Origin: Nocardia ignorata NBRC 108230
GTDB lineage: Bacteria > Actinomycetota > Actinomycetes > Mycobacteriales > Mycobacteriaceae
Direction of reading: 5' to 3'
DNA length: 64,000 nt
Assembly (NCBI RefSeq): GCF_001612905.1
Contig: NZ_BDBI01000002.1
Span: 434,001-498,000 of the forward strand
Shown in pieces: positions 39,629 to 48,900 of this stretch (within the stretch, counting starts at the first letter, position 1; each line of letters opens with the position of its first letter). The notes beneath the pieces were generated by a model. That model had not been told where the DNA came from, made no database searches, and saw only the letters and a program-made list of their open reading frames with translations. Both the position numbers and the translations under genes were made by a program.

Positions 39629-40060
39629 TCAGGCCGCGTCGACGACCTGCCGGGAGCCCAGCGGCGCGTCGAGGGTGATCTCCAGCGTGCCGAGGACGGC
39701 CTCCATCGTGCACATCCGCCCGACGGCGTCGGCGGGGGTACCGGCACGCAGTGCGACGGTGACCGTGTCGGCCGTTTCGGTGACGGTGGCGTCGACGCCG
39801 TTGCACTGGGGATTTCCGGTCTGGAAGTCGACCGCGATGGTTGCCTCGCCCACCCGGCGCCACGCGGTGAACGGCAGCGGATGCGGGTCGACCAGGTTCG
39901 GGTCGGCGGTGAACGGCCGGCCGACGCCGGGACCGGTGCTTTCCGGGCGGGTGTTCGTCGGTGCCGAGGTGGATGTGGTGTCCCCGGAACTCGCGCAGGC
40001 CGGTGCGAGCAGCACGGCCAGGCTCGCGACGAGGGCGAAGCGGCGCGACAGCGGTGTCAT
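39629..40060 (-). CDS. Putative lipoprotein of unknown function
   Basis: A 143-residue secreted protein. The N-terminus MTPLSRRFALVASLAVLLAPAC has basic residues, a hydrophobic core and a lipobox-like LLAPAC, so Cys22 may be lipidated. A Ser/Thr/Pro linker and a small globular part follow, with two Cys (in NPQCNGVD and GRMCTMEA) that could form a disulfide. The ATG at 40060 is chosen because ACCCTA (TAGGGT on the gene strand) lies 7 nt upstream, a leaderless start; an upstream ATG at 40102 would spoil the signal peptide. No family is recognised. Confidence 0.72.
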   Translation of the reverse strand: MTPLSRRFALVASLAVLLAPACASSGDTTSTSAPTNTRPESTGPGVGRPFTADPNLVDPHPLPFTAWRRVGEATIAVDFQTGNPQCNGVDATVTETADTVTVALRAGTPADAVGRMCTMEAVLGTLEITLDAPLGSRQVVDAA

Positions 40061-40067
40061 GGCGTCC

Positions 40068-40073
40068 ACCCTA
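40068..40073 (-). promoter_or_regulatory. -10 box of the leaderless lipoprotein gene
   Basis: TAGGGT on the reverse strand, 7 nt before the ATG at 40060. Confidence 0.5.
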
Positions 40074-40083
40074 GCCACGGCAC

Positions 40084-40117
40084 GAAAACGGCCCCGGAGC
40101 ACCAGCTCCGGGGCCGT
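40084..40117 (-). terminator. Terminator of the rpmB2-rpmG-rpsN2-rpsR2 operon
   Basis: On the reverse strand ACGGCCCCGGAG and its perfect complement form a 12-bp stem followed by TTTTCGTG, 12 bp after the rpsR2 stop. Confidence 0.75.
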
Positions 40118-40128
40118 CTGTCACGAGC

Positions 40129-40386
40129 TCACTTGGTGGTCGTGAACGGCAGCAACGCCATCTCGCGCGCGTTCTTCACCGCGACGGCGACCTGACGCTG
40201 CTGGCGCGGGGTCAGGCCGGTGACGCGGCGGCTACGGATCTTGCCGCGATCGGAGATGAAGGTGCGCAGCAGGTTGACGTCCTTGTAGTCGACGTACTCG
40301 ATGCCCGCGGCGATCAGCGGGTTCTTCTTCGGCTTGCGGCCCTGCTCGGCGCGTGCCTTCTTGGACGGTGCTCGCTTCACTGCCAT
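40129..40386 (-). CDS. rpsR2: Zinc-independent ribosomal protein bS18
   Basis: Small-subunit protein bS18, 85 residues, with [30 protein letters not shown], the invariant S18 core. It has no Cys and so is the C-minus paralogue that replaces the zinc-binding form during zinc starvation. It is the last gene of a four-gene operon (bL28, bL33, uS14, bS18) and starts 32 nt after rpsN2. Confidence 0.96.
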   Translation of the reverse strand: MAVKRAPSKKARAEQGRKPKKNPLIAAGIEYVDYKDVNLLRTFISDRGKIRSRRVTGLTPRQQRQVAVAVKNAREMALLPFTTTK

Positions 40387-40418
40387 GGGATTTTCCTTCT
40401 CACGAGATCAGTGGGTGT

Positions 40419-40724
40419 CTACCAGCTCGATTTGTGGACCCCAGGGAGCTCGCCCCGGTGGGCCATCTCGCGCACACGTACCCGGGAGAGCCCGAACTTC
40501 CTGAGATGGCCGCGTGGCCGACCATCGGCTGCATCCCGATTGCGCAATCGTACCGGACTGGCATCGCGGGGCTGGGCGCGCAGTTCGGCCTGGGCCGCCG
40601 CGCGCTCGTCGTCGCCGGTGCCCGGCTTGCGGATGATCTCCTTGAGCTCGGCACGGCGCGCGGCGTAGCGCTCGACGATCACGCGCCGCTGCTCGTTACG
40701 GGCGATCTTCGACTTCTTCGCCAT
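40419..40724 (-). CDS. rpsN2: Zinc-independent ribosomal protein uS14
   Basis: Small-subunit protein uS14 of the long type (101 residues) that lacks the CxxC zinc ribbon: [20 protein letters not shown] at the N-terminus and [37 protein letters not shown] at the end. The ATG overlaps the rpmG stop (TGATG). In this group the short Cys form is used under zinc-replete conditions and this one under zinc limitation. Confidence 0.96.
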   Translation of the reverse strand: MAKKSKIARNEQRRVIVERYAARRAELKEIIRKPGTGDDERAAAQAELRAQPRDASPVRLRNRDAADGRPRGHLRKFGLSRVRVREMAHRGELPGVHKSSW

Positions 40725-40894
40725 CAGCGCTCCTCGCGGAAGTCGACGTGCTTGCGCACGACGGGGTCGTATTTGCGCAGGACCATCCGGTCCGGGTCGT
40801 TGCGGCGGTTCTTGCGGGTGACGTAGGTGTAGCCGGTGCCCGCGGTGGACTTGAGTTTGACGATCGGCCGCAGTTCGGTCGATTTCGAGGCCAT
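40724..40894 (-). CDS. rpmG: Zinc-independent ribosomal protein bL33
   Basis: Large-subunit protein bL33, 56 residues, encoded by a short frame with ATG at 40894. The sequence begins [19 protein letters not shown] and continues [20 protein letters not shown]; no Cys is present, so it cannot bind zinc. It overlaps rpsN2 by 1 nt (TGATG) and starts 8 nt after the rpmB2 stop. Confidence 0.95.
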   Translation of the reverse strand: MASKSTELRPIVKLKSTAGTGYTYVTRKNRRNDPDRMVLRKYDPVVRKHVDFREER

Positions 40895-40902
40895 GGGTGC
40901 TC

Positions 40903-41139
40903 CTAGATCTTGTCGCCACGAGCGCGGATACGGGCCACTACGGCCTCGATCCCGTCGCGGTCGATGGTCTTGATGCCCTTGGCGGAGACCGTCAGCGTGA
41001 CGCGGCGGCCCTCGCTGGGCAGGTAGTAGGTCTTGCGCTGGATGTTGGGGTTCCAGCGGCGGTTCGTGCGCCGGTGCGAATGCGAGACGGCTTTTCCGAA
41101 GCCGGGCTTGCGTCCGGTGACCTGGCAGTGGGCCGACAT
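40903..41139 (-). CDS. rpmB2: Zinc-independent ribosomal protein bL28
   Basis: Large-subunit protein bL28, 78 residues: [35 protein letters not shown] and [13 protein letters not shown]. Only one Cys remains, so the zinc site is lost. GGGAGG lies 4 nt before the ATG at 41139; an upstream in-frame ATG at 41178 overlaps the Zur-like box and is unlikely. First gene of the reverse operon of the zinc-starvation locus. Confidence 0.94.
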   Translation of the reverse strand: MSAHCQVTGRKPGFGKAVSHSHRRTNRRWNPNIQRKTYYLPSEGRRVTLTVSAKGIKTIDRDGIEAVVARIRARGDKI

Positions 41140-41158
41140 GCGACCTCCCTCCACGGTT

Positions 41159-41175
41159 ATGACAACCATTTTCGA
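41159..41175. promoter_or_regulatory. Zur-like box in front of the rpmB2 operon
   Basis: On the reverse strand TCGAAAATGGTTGTCAT resembles the actinobacterial Zur palindrome (TGAAAATGATTTTCA type). It shares GAAAAT-N-GTT-N-TC with the box before mrf and lies 20 bp upstream of the rpmB2 start. Confidence 0.65.
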
Positions 41176-41214
41176 CAATGCTTATTCCGCACTGTACCGT
41201 TGCCCCTGAAGTAA

Positions 41215-41231
41215 ATGAAAATCGTTATCGA
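41215..41231. promoter_or_regulatory. Zur-like box in front of mrf
   Basis: ATGAAAATCGTTATCGA, 12 bp before the GTG start of mrf. It has the same GAAAAT-N-GTT-N-TC core as the divergent box. Zinc-loaded Zur bound here would silence the alternative ribosomal genes. Confidence 0.65.
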
Positions 41232-41243
41232 AAGGGGTACCGG

Positions 41244-42548
41244 GTGCTTGACCAGTCCGACCGGAGAACACCCGTGGTGCTGCTGGCCGGTTTCGCCGGA
41301 CCCGCCATGACCGGCGTCGAGCACATCGCGGCGGTGCTGAGCGAGGATGCGGGCACGGTCGTCGTGCACCACGACCTCGCCGAACTGCGCGAGGGCGTGG
41401 TCCGGCGCACGGTGCGCACCGCGGGCAACGTGACGACCACGGTGCTCGAACTGGCCCACGGCTGTGTGTCGTGCACGCTGCGCGCCGATCTGCTGCCGAT
41501 GCTGTGCACGCTCGCCGCCCGCGAGCCGGTGCGGCGCATCGTGCTGGCCCTCGACCCGGCCATCGAGGCCGAGGCGCTGTGCCACGCGATCGAGACCGTC
41601 GAGGTGACCGGTGTCGCCGACCGGGTCGACGGTCCCGCCGCCCGGAATGTGCGCATCGAGGCCGTGCTGACCTGCGTCGACGGCGACCAGTGGCTCGCCG
41701 ACGCCACGGGTGACGAGGCGCTGGCCGACCGTGGTCTCGCCTCGGCCGACGACGAACGAACCGTCGCCCAGGTGGCCGTCGGCCAGGTCGACTTCGCCGA
41801 CGCGCTCGTGGTGCTCGCCGACGGTGTGGAGCCCCTCGACCGCGAACGCCTCGACGCGGTGCTCACCCGGCTGGCGCCCGGCGCACCGACCGCCTGGCTT
41901 CCCGACCTGTCCGGTTTCGACGCCGTGGAGATCGGCGCGCTGCTCACCCGCGTGCCCGACGATGCCCGGCGCGGCCGTATCTTCGACGCCCACGCACCGC
42001 TGCTGCGCGGTCAGCCGCCGCTGAGCACCGACTGCGGTGTGTCGATCATCGAGTTCGCCGCCCGCAGGCCGTTCCATCCGGCCCGGCTGCACGACGCCCT
42101 CGACGTGCTGTTCGACGGTGTGGTCACCGCGCGCGGCCGGATCTGGCTGGCCACCCAGCCCGACCAGGTGGTGTGGCTCGAATCGGCCGGCGGTGGGCTG
42201 CGCGTCGGCGGTGCGGGAAAGTGGCTGGCCGCGATGACGCCCGAGGAGCAGGCCGAGGTCGATCCGGCGCGGCGCGCGATGGCGGCGCTCGGCTGGGACG
42301 ACCGGTTCGGCGACCGCGATGTGTCGCTGGTGATCCTCGCCCACGACGCCGACCCCGCCGAGATCCGGCACGCCCTGCACTGGGCGCTGGTGGAGGACGA
42401 CGAACTGCTGCTCGTCGATCGCGCCCCCGAGCGGGTCGCGTTGTGGGAGGACCCCTTCGGCGAATGGCACGAAGACCCGTGCGCCGACCCCACCGAGGCT
42501 CCGGCCGCGGCGAGCGAGCGCACCAACCCGAGAGGAGAAACGGCATGA
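41244..42548 (+). CDS. mrf: Mrf, CobW-like ribosome hibernation recruitment factor
   Basis: A 434-residue CobW/COG0523-related protein, homologue of M. tuberculosis Rv0106 and M. smegmatis Mrf, which recruits the hibernation factor MPY to zinc-free ribosomes. Conserved parts include FAHGCVSCT-like [35 protein letters not shown] and [21 protein letters not shown]. The N-terminal strand [18 protein letters not shown] has lost the GxxGxGKT P-loop of true COG0523 GTPases. The GTG at 41244 has AGGGG 7 nt upstream. The stop overlaps the rpmE2 ATG (ATGA). Confidence 0.93.
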   Translation: MLDQSDRRTPVVLLAGFAGPAMTGVEHIAAVLSEDAGTVVVHHDLAELREGVVRRTVRTAGNVTTTVLELAHGCVSCTLRADLLPMLCTLAAREPVRRIVLALDPAIEAEALCHAIETVEVTGVADRVDGPAARNVRIEAVLTCVDGDQWLADATGDEALADRGLASADDERTVAQVAVGQVDFADALVVLADGVEPLDRERLDAVLTRLAPGAPTAWLPDLSGFDAVEIGALLTRVPDDARRGRIFDAHAPLLRGQPPLSTDCGVSIIEFAARRPFHPARLHDALDVLFDGVVTARGRIWLATQPDQVVWLESAGGGLRVGGAGKWLAAMTPEEQAEVDPARRAMAALGWDDRFGDRDVSLVILAHDADPAEIRHALHWALVEDDELLLVDRAPERVALWEDPFGEWHEDPCADPTEAPAAASERTNPRGETA

Positions 42549-42811
42549 AAGCGGGCATCCACCCCGACTACCACCCGGTCGTGTTCGAGGACGCGAACAC
42601 CGGCAAGAAGTTCCTGACGAGGTCCACGGCCACCAGTGACCGGACCGTCGAGTGGGAGGACGGGAACACCTACCCGCTGCTCACCGTCGACGTGACCTCG
42701 GATTCGCACCCGTTCTGGACCGGCACCGCGCGCAATCTCGACACCCAGGGCCGGGTGGAGAAGTTCGAGCGCCGCTACGGCAAGCGTTCGCGCCCGGGCA
42801 AGGAGGGCTGA
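42545..42811 (+). CDS. rpmE2: Ribosomal protein bL31 type B (zinc-independent)
   Basis: Type B bL31, 88 residues: [27 protein letters not shown] and a basic C-terminus ([12 protein letters not shown]). It lacks the Cys residues of type A bL31. It overlaps mrf by 4 nt and is followed by rpmF after 3 nt, so the three genes form one operon. Confidence 0.96.
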   Translation: MKAGIHPDYHPVVFEDANTGKKFLTRSTATSDRTVEWEDGNTYPLLTVDVTSDSHPFWTGTARNLDTQGRVEKFERRYGKRSRPGKEG

Positions 42812-42814
42812 GAC

Positions 42815-42991
42815 ATGGCGGTTCCCAAGCGCAGGATGTCGCGCTCGAACACCAGGAGCAGGCGTTCGCAGTGGAAGGCCGAGGCGCCGCAACTCGTCCC
42901 GGTGACCGTGGCGGGTGTCGAATATCGGGTGCCACGTCGTATCGTTGGTGCCGTACGGAAGGGCCTGATCGATCCCGCGCGGATCTCCTGA
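42815..42991 (+). CDS. rpmF: Zinc-independent ribosomal protein bL32
   Basis: A 58-residue protein in a short frame: [20 protein letters not shown] is the invariant bL32 start, and [17 protein letters not shown] ends it. The usual Cys pairs of bL32 are absent. Third gene of the mrf operon, 3 nt after rpmE2. It raises the number of zinc-free ribosomal proteins at this locus to six. Confidence 0.94.
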   Translation: MAVPKRRMSRSNTRSRRSQWKAEAPQLVPVTVAGVEYRVPRRIVGAVRKGLIDPARIS

Positions 42992-43057
42992 CCTTCCCAG
43001 GGTGTTCGAGAGCCGGTTCGGAGGGGACAACCCGAAGCGGGGTATCGGACAAAATGC

Positions 43058-43093
43058 AACGGCCTGCCGGGGTGTGAACCCCGACAGGCCGTT
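43058..43093. terminator. Terminator between rpmF and the 74-residue protein gene
   Basis: AACGGCCTG and CGGGG arms pair with CCCCG and CAGGCCGTT around a TGTGAA loop, with one mismatch, giving a stem of about 14 bp between two convergent genes. Confidence 0.7.
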
Positions 43094-43114
43094 GCCATGT
43101 CAGCCGGTTACTTC

Positions 43115-43339
43115 TCAGCCTTCTTGCTCGGCGAGGGCGACCAGTGCGACGGCGAGCTTGATGTACTTGTTGGTGCCGAGGTCGGCGATCGTCTTGATCT
43201 TCAGCGCGTCGAGCAGCTGCTGATCGACGCCTGCGGCGAGCCCCGCGAGGGCCGACGGCGGCGCGGACAGGATTTCCTTCAGCGTCTTGTTCTCGTATTC
43301 CTTGTCGAGAACTTTGTCGAGCACCACGTTGACGGCCAT
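43115..43339 (-). CDS. Small conserved hypothetical protein
   Basis: A 74-residue protein, MAVNVVLDKVLDKEYENKTL at the start and QLLDALKIKTIADLGTNKYIKLAVALVAL near the end; the second half resembles a helix-hairpin-helix fold (LLDALKIKTIADLG). AAGGAG-like GAAGGAG lies a few nt before the ATG. Not recognised beyond that; it may be a small structural or nucleic-acid-binding protein. It is convergent with the zinc-starvation operon. Confidence 0.65.
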   Translation of the reverse strand: MAVNVVLDKVLDKEYENKTLKEILSAPPSALAGLAAGVDQQLLDALKIKTIADLGTNKYIKLAVALVALAEQEG

Positions 43340-43835
43340 GCGAACTCCTTCGAACGAACCTTGGATGTGCCGGGCGAGACGAAAGCGCCCTGCGGGGACG
43401 ATAACCCGCGCGAGGCTCGGATGTGGGCCTAACGCACCGTCTGCCGTGTGAGCTGCGAAGCATGGTGTCCAGGGGGCTTACTGGGCACTTGTTATGCCTG
43501 GTCAGGGGCCTGTCCGGGAGGTGGGGGCAATCGCCCGGTTACCGTTGTGACGCATGCCACGTGGACTTGCCGCTCGGGAAAGCTTGCCGAGCGATTGCTG
43601 AACGCCCAGATACCAACTCGGGGTTTGTTTTTCGGCACAGGAAAATTCCTGAATCACTGATGCGTAGTCCTGCACGGGTATGTACTCTCGTGCGGGAGGG
43701 CGGGTTCTCCTACCAAGGAGAACCCGCTCATCGCCACTTCAGGGGCGGTTTTCGCCCGAATCCACCACCGCCGGGCCGCATTCGGGCAGCGGGGCGGAAG
43801 ACGGTAAAGATTCCGGCAAACCGGACGTTAGCCAG
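43340..43835. other. Gene-free stretch of about 500 bp with strong hairpins
   Basis: No credible coding frame. It holds a perfect 12-bp hairpin (43700-43727) preceded by a weaker one around CCTGCACG/CGTGCGGG (43667-43697). The AT-rich GGGGTTTGTTTTTCGGC stretch near 43619-43636 contrasts with neighbours. An unrecognised small RNA or an operon end is possible. Confidence 0.35.
43700..43727. terminator. Perfect 12-bp hairpin in the gap before the conservon 3' end
   Basis: GCGGGTTCTCCT, loop ACCA, AGGAGAACCCGC. The stem is perfect but no T-run follows. It could end the reverse-strand conservon operon, whose last stop is 108 bp to the right, or a small RNA. Confidence 0.5.
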
Positions 43836-44615
43836 TTACCGCGCACCGACGGTTTCGGCCTTCTCGGCGGCCTCGATGGCCTCGCGCCGATCGGGTGCGA
43901 CCAGAATCGCCGTGATGGGCACCGTGAGGCCGAGCGAACCGAGCACGAACATCGGGAACACCAGGTCGAACAACTGCAGTCCGTCGGGTGTGCGAGCGCC
44001 GGGGTTCACGTCGAATTCCAGCGCGCCGACCGCCGTGTAATACAGCGCCGCGACACCGACGGCGAACAGCAGTGACAGCACCACGCGCAGGGCGATCAAC
44101 CGCACCGTCTGGCCGGCCCACAGCACGCCCGTGCACAGCGCCATCGACATCAGCAGTACGAGCCCGATGAGGCCGAGCGACTCCTTCACGGTGCCCTGCA
44201 CCGCGAGCGCGTCCAGGGTGAGATAGGTCGACAGACCGACACCCAGCCCCATCGTCAGCCCGCCGATCACGAGCCGAGGCAGATCCAGCCTGCGCCCGCC
44301 GATCAGGAATCCGGCGAACACGGCGATCACCGCGATGGCGGCCGAGGCCGTGCCGAGGGCCAGGTTGTAGCGCACCGCGCTGCCCTCGACGTGAATGCCG
44401 AGCAGCGCGACCGAATTCGCCAGCCACAGGCCGACGCCACCGAGCGAGACGGCGGCCATCGTGAGCCACACGATGCGGAACCGCACCGAGTACTTGGCGT
44501 GGCGCACACACGCGAACGCCACGACCGCGCCGACGGCCGACAGATCGAAAGCCAGCCACGCCACGCCCGTACCGCGACCGAACACCTCCGCTCCGGTCGC
44601 GAGCAGATCAACCAC
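43836..44615 (-). CDS. Seven-helix membrane protein, MHYT-like, at the end of the conservon
   Basis: A 259-residue integral membrane protein with about seven helices. The spacing and segments such as WLANSVALLGIHVEGSAVRYNLAL resemble MHYT sensor units (usually MHFxxM...RY), but the MHYT metal-binding residues are replaced by LANSVALLG. It may sense a small ligand or act as the membrane partner of the conservon. Its start overlaps cvnD by 8 nt, so it is cotranscribed as the fifth gene. Confidence 0.7.
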   Translation of the reverse strand: MVDLLATGAEVFGRGTGVAWLAFDLSAVGAVVAFACVRHAKYSVRFRIVWLTMAAVSLGGVGLWLANSVALLGIHVEGSAVRYNLALGTASAAIAVIAVFAGFLIGGRRLDLPRLVIGGLTMGLGVGLSTYLTLDALAVQGTVKESLGLIGLVLLMSMALCTGVLWAGQTVRLIALRVVLSLLFAVGVAALYYTAVGALEFDVNPGARTPDGLQLFDLVFPMFVLGSLGLTVPITAILVAPDRREAIEAAEKAETVGAR

Positions 44616-45234
44616 GCCTGCCAGCTCCCTCGAATTGCTGCGGTTCGAGCTGGGCGATGGCGTATTCGGTCACCGCCGCCAGTGCCTGACGCACCTCGAC
44701 GGCGTTGCGAGCGTCGATGTCGACGATCGGGATACCCTCACGCACCGACAGCGCTTCGCGCAGTTCGGCGATCGGGAAACGCGGGGCGTTCGGGAAACGG
44801 TTCACCGCGATCAGGAACGGCAGCCCGCGCGCCTCGAAGAAGTCGACGGCGGCGAAGCTGTCTTCCAGCCTGCGGGTGTCGATCAGCACCACCGCGCCGA
44901 TGGCGCCGCGGATCAGGTCGTCCCACATGAACCAGAACCGCTTCTGGCCGGGCGTGCCGAACAGGTACAGCACCAGGTTGCCCGGCAGCACGATGCGGCC
45001 GAAGTCCATCGCGACGGTGGTGGTCTCCTTCTCCGGCGTCTCGGCGAGATCGTCGATGCCGTCGGAGAAATGGGTCACCATCGCTTCGGTGCGCAGCGGA
45101 ACGATCTCCGACACCGAGCCGACGAAGGTCGTCTTCCCGGCGCCGAAACCGCCCGCCACCACGATCTTCGTCGAGGCGACCCGTTGCTCGGGTGCCTGCT
45201 GGCGCGGTGCGCCCTCAGAGGCCACGGAGTCCAC
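44608..45234 (-). CDS. cvnD: Conservon small GTPase (CvnD/MglA-like ATP/GTP-binding protein)
   Basis: A 208-residue Ras-like GTPase of the conservon. The P-loop is GGFGAGKTT (residues 28-36), switch II lies in LFGTPGQKRFWFMWDDL, and NRFP is the N/TKxD equivalent. In Streptomyces such modules pass a signal from a sensor kinase through roadblock and DUF742 proteins to this switch. The GTG start at 45234 lies 20 nt inside cvnC, so the genes overlap. Confidence 0.92.
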   Translation of the reverse strand: MDSVASEGAPRQQAPEQRVASTKIVVAGGFGAGKTTFVGSVSEIVPLRTEAMVTHFSDGIDDLAETPEKETTTVAMDFGRIVLPGNLVLYLFGTPGQKRFWFMWDDLIRGAIGAVVLIDTRRLEDSFAAVDFFEARGLPFLIAVNRFPNAPRFPIAELREALSVREGIPIVDIDARNAVEVRQALAAVTEYAIAQLEPQQFEGAGRRG

Positions 45235-45586
45235 GCAAAGTCCTCTCCATCAGTGATCGGCGTTCGTCGTAGCTCGCCTGCTCGGTCAGCGTCGAGTGCA
45301 CTCGAAGTATCCCGCCCACAACGAGATCGCCGATCATCACCCGGACCATACCCAGTGGGCGTGACAGGTATGCCGCGATCTCGGCTACCGAGAGGCGATG
45401 TGTGGCCAGGCGCACTATCTCACTTCGTAGATCGCCTGCGGGCCATTCCAGGTGTGCGGTATAGGAAACCGTCTCCACGACCGCCTCCAAGGGCAGCGCG
45501 ATCGCGGGTTCGGTGCGGCCTGCGGTCAGGGCATATGGCCTGACGCGTGTGGTCGGCCGGATTTCGGATCCGTACGGGCTCGACAT
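45215..45586 (-). CDS. cvnC: Conservon DUF742 protein (CvnC)
   Basis: A 123-residue DUF742 protein with RPYALTAGRTEPAI, LATHRLSVAEIAAYLSRPLGMVRVMIGDLVVGGILRVH (a winged-helix-like core) and the terminal LMERTLRGLRGL. It lies 6 nt after cvnB and overlaps cvnD by 20 nt. In conservons this protein is thought to help the GTPase and roadblock subunits bind; it may also contact DNA. Confidence 0.92.
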   Translation of the reverse strand: MSSPYGSEIRPTTRVRPYALTAGRTEPAIALPLEAVVETVSYTAHLEWPAGDLRSEIVRLATHRLSVAEIAAYLSRPLGMVRVMIGDLVVGGILRVHSTLTEQASYDERRSLMERTLRGLRGL

Positions 45587-45592
45587 CTCACC

Positions 45593-45997
45593 TCAGCCGG
45601 CGGAGCGGGCGGTGGCGGTGACCGCCGAGCCCACCCGGTCGACGAGCAGTGCCATCTCGTAGCCGATACGGCCGATGTCATGGCTCTTGTTGGCCAGAAC
45701 CGCCAGGTGCGAACCGTTTCCGACGCTCATCACCAGCAGATAGCCGCGCTGCATCTCGACGATCGACTGCATCACCTTGCCGCCGTCGAACAGCTGCGCC
45801 GCACCGGTGGACAGGCTCGCCAGGCCCGCGGTCACCGCCGCGAGTTGTTCGGCGCGGTCCGCGGGTAGATGCGGGCTGGTCGCCTGCAGCAACCCGTCGG
45901 CCGAGACCAGCACCGCGTGCGAGACGCCGGGCACGTCCCGGGTGAAGCGGGCGACCAGCCAGTTCAGATTCTCGTCTGTGGGGTGCGCGTTGCTCAT
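45593..45997 (-). CDS. cvnB: Conservon roadblock/LC7 protein (CvnB)
   Basis: A 134-residue roadblock/LC7 protein: [30 protein letters not shown], then [42 protein letters not shown]. Roadblock dimers regulate small GTPases, here CvnD. Its ATG overlaps the cvnA stop (ATGA). Confidence 0.94.
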   Translation of the reverse strand: MSNAHPTDENLNWLVARFTRDVPGVSHAVLVSADGLLQATSPHLPADRAEQLAAVTAGLASLSTGAAQLFDGGKVMQSIVEMQRGYLLVMSVGNGSHLAVLANKSHDIGRIGYEMALLVDRVGSAVTATARSAG

Positions 45998-48900
45998 TCG
46001 AGGCCTCCGTCGTTGTACTGGATCTCGGCACGGCCACTGCGGACGCCGCTGAGATGTCGGGTCAAGTTGTTGCGGATCTCCTCGGGATCGCGGGCGCCCG
46101 CTTCCTCGGCTGGTGCCAGTCCGCCGGGCACCAGCTGTGCGCCCGGTTTACGGATCGGCAGTCCACCGGAGGTGCGTGCGGAGGTCGGTGGCTTGTCCGC
46201 ACTGGCCGCCGCCGTCCATCCCGCGTCGCCGGGGGAGCTCCATGATGCCCCGTTCGACGCGGATTCGCTTGCGGCTGTGGAAGGTTCGACGAGCCACTCG
46301 GAAACCATGCGCTGATAGATCGGCGTCGGCGCCTCACCGTTGACCGGCTGCAACCTGGTCGAGGAGGTGGGCACGGGGTCGGCAGCGGTGTCCTCGACGG
46401 GCTCGGCCGGCTCGGGTGGTGCTTCGTCGAGCGGTTGCAGGCGCGCGGAGGAATCCTGGCGCTGCTCGTCGACCGGTTGCACGACGGCGGACGGGTTCTC
46501 CTCGGACCGGTCGGTGTCCGAGCCGCTGCCGTCGAGCGAGTGGAGGCCGGCCGGCTGGGCGGTGTCCGGGCCGGAGCTCGAGCCGCTGTCGAGCCGATGG
46601 AGATCGGCCGAGAACGCCGGATCGCGGCGATCGTCGAGTGATCCCGAGTGGGATCGCTGTGTCGCGTCGTCGGTGTCGGCGCGGCTGCCGCCCGATCGTT
46701 GCGGGAGAGCCGACGGTGTCGCGTCGGCCGGGTCGCGGCGCCCCTCGGAAGGTCGCGGGTCGGGCGAGGCCGGACCGCTGTCGAGCGAGCGCGGGTCGGC
46801 CGAATCGGTGCGAGCGCCGCCGAGCGGTTGCAGGCGCACGGGAGCGGCCGGGCTTTGTGCCTGACGCCCGTTCGAATCGTGCTGCGGCGCTTCGTCGGAG
46901 CGGTTGCGCGTCGGTAGGGGCCAGGCGGCCGTCGGCTGAGCCGTGGTCGGCCGGACGGGCGGCGGGACCTGCCAGGACGCGGACGGGGTGCGCTGGGGAA
47001 GCCCGGTGGACTCGGTCTTCGGCTCGGGGAGGTCCTCGACCGGGTGTTCGGCCCACAGCCCGCTCGGCGTCTCCTCGACCGGCTCGGGTTCCGGCGATGC
47101 CGACGGAACCCGTTGCGGCAGACCGGCCTTGGTGAGTGGCGCGCGGTACTCGCTGGCGTCGTAGGCGCCGGTTGTCGAACCGTATTGCGGCGGCACCAGC
47201 GGGTTCGCCACCGGGAGCAGCGGGTTCGGTGCGCCGACCGGCATGACCGGATTGGGTCCGGTGATGTCGGCGGCCGTGAGTCCCGACGGGACAAGCGAAT
47301 TCGGTCCGGTCGACACCAGCGGATTGGGCCCGGTGGCCGGACCCGACGAGGGCGGCGGGGGCGCGACGAGCGCACTTGGCAGATGCACGCTCGCGGTGAT
47401 CCCCGGCTGCGGCGCCGAACCGTTGGTGCGGCGCAGGCTCACCGTGATGGTGTGCCGCTTGGCGAGCCTGCCGACCACGAAAAGACCCATCCGGCGGGCG
47501 GTTTCGATGGTCACCTCACCACCGGAGGCGAGTCGCTCGTTGGTGGTGCGCAGATCGTCGGCCGACATGCCGAGGCCGCGGTCGGTGATCTCGATCAGGT
47601 ACCCCCCGTCGACGGCCCGGCCCACGATCACGGCCACCGAGGTGCTCGGCGGCGAGTAGCGCAGCGCGTTGTCGATGAGCTCGGCGAGCAGGTGCTCGAT
47701 GTCGACGGCCGACTCACCGGCGACCACGCCGTCGGGCACATTCCCGATCTCGACCCGCTGGTAGTCCTCCACCTGCGACACCGCGCTCCAGAGCATGTCC
47801 GACAGCGGTACCGGCGGCAGATGACCACGGCGCAGGGCGGTACCGGCGAGCACGAGCAGGTTGTCGCCGTTGCGGCGCATGCGGGTGGCGAGGTGGTCGA
47901 GACGGAACAGGGTCTGCAGGCGCGAGGGGTTGTCCTCGTCGTGCTCGAGTTCCTCGATGAGCGCGAGCTGCTGCTCGACCAGCGACTGGCTGCGCCGCGA
48001 CAGCGTCTCGAACATGTTGCCGATCTGCAGGCGCAGTCGCGCCTGATCGGCGGCCAGGTTGAGGGCCTGCTCGTGCATCTCGTCGACGGCGCGGGCGAGC
48101 TGACCGATCTCGTCGGTGGAGTGCACGCCCACCGGCGCGATCTCCGGGGTCGCGCCGCCGCTGCGCACCACGGCGAGCTCGTCGGGCAGCTTCACGTGCG
48201 CCACCTCGAGCGCGTCGCGGCGCAGCCTGCGCACCGGCACGACCAGCGTTCGCGCCACCGCGAGCGCCAGCGCCAGACCGGAGAGCAACATGCCGAGCAC
48301 CAGGGTGGCCTCACGCAGCGCGGCGGTCTGGGCGGTCGAAGTGTTGAGGTCGAGGGTCTTGTCGATCTCGTCGAGCAGACCGGAGATGGTCGCCGCGTAG
48401 GTGTCGGCGCTGACCTGCAGGGTGTTGAGCACCGCCGCGTTGGTCGTCGGGTCGCCGTTGTTCTGGCTGAACACGCTGATCCTGGTCTGGACCGCGTCGA
48501 GCAGCGAGGCCATGCTGCCCGCGTTGCCGGGCAGGATCATCGCGTAGGTCTTGATCATGGTCTGCTCGGAACCGAGCTCGACCAGCATCCGCGCGCGAGC
48601 GCTCTGGCTCGTTCCCGCGTCGGGCGACACGACCAGCGTGCGTTCCCGGGTGAGCACCCGCCGCGCCTGGTGCAGCGCGGTGAGCTGCAGGAAGTAGCGC
48701 TGCACGACGTAGTCCTCGACCACCGGGGTCTTGGCGAGGGCGTTGCCGATGCGTTCACCGATCTCGTCGGTCTGTTCGCCGACCATCGCGGGCGAGCCGC
48801 TGCGCACCGTATTGCGCAGCGTGGCGCCGGTGGTGGTCGCGGCGGTGAGTTCGTCGGCGACGGCCCGATCGATGCTTGCCATGCGCAGCGCGCTCTGCAC

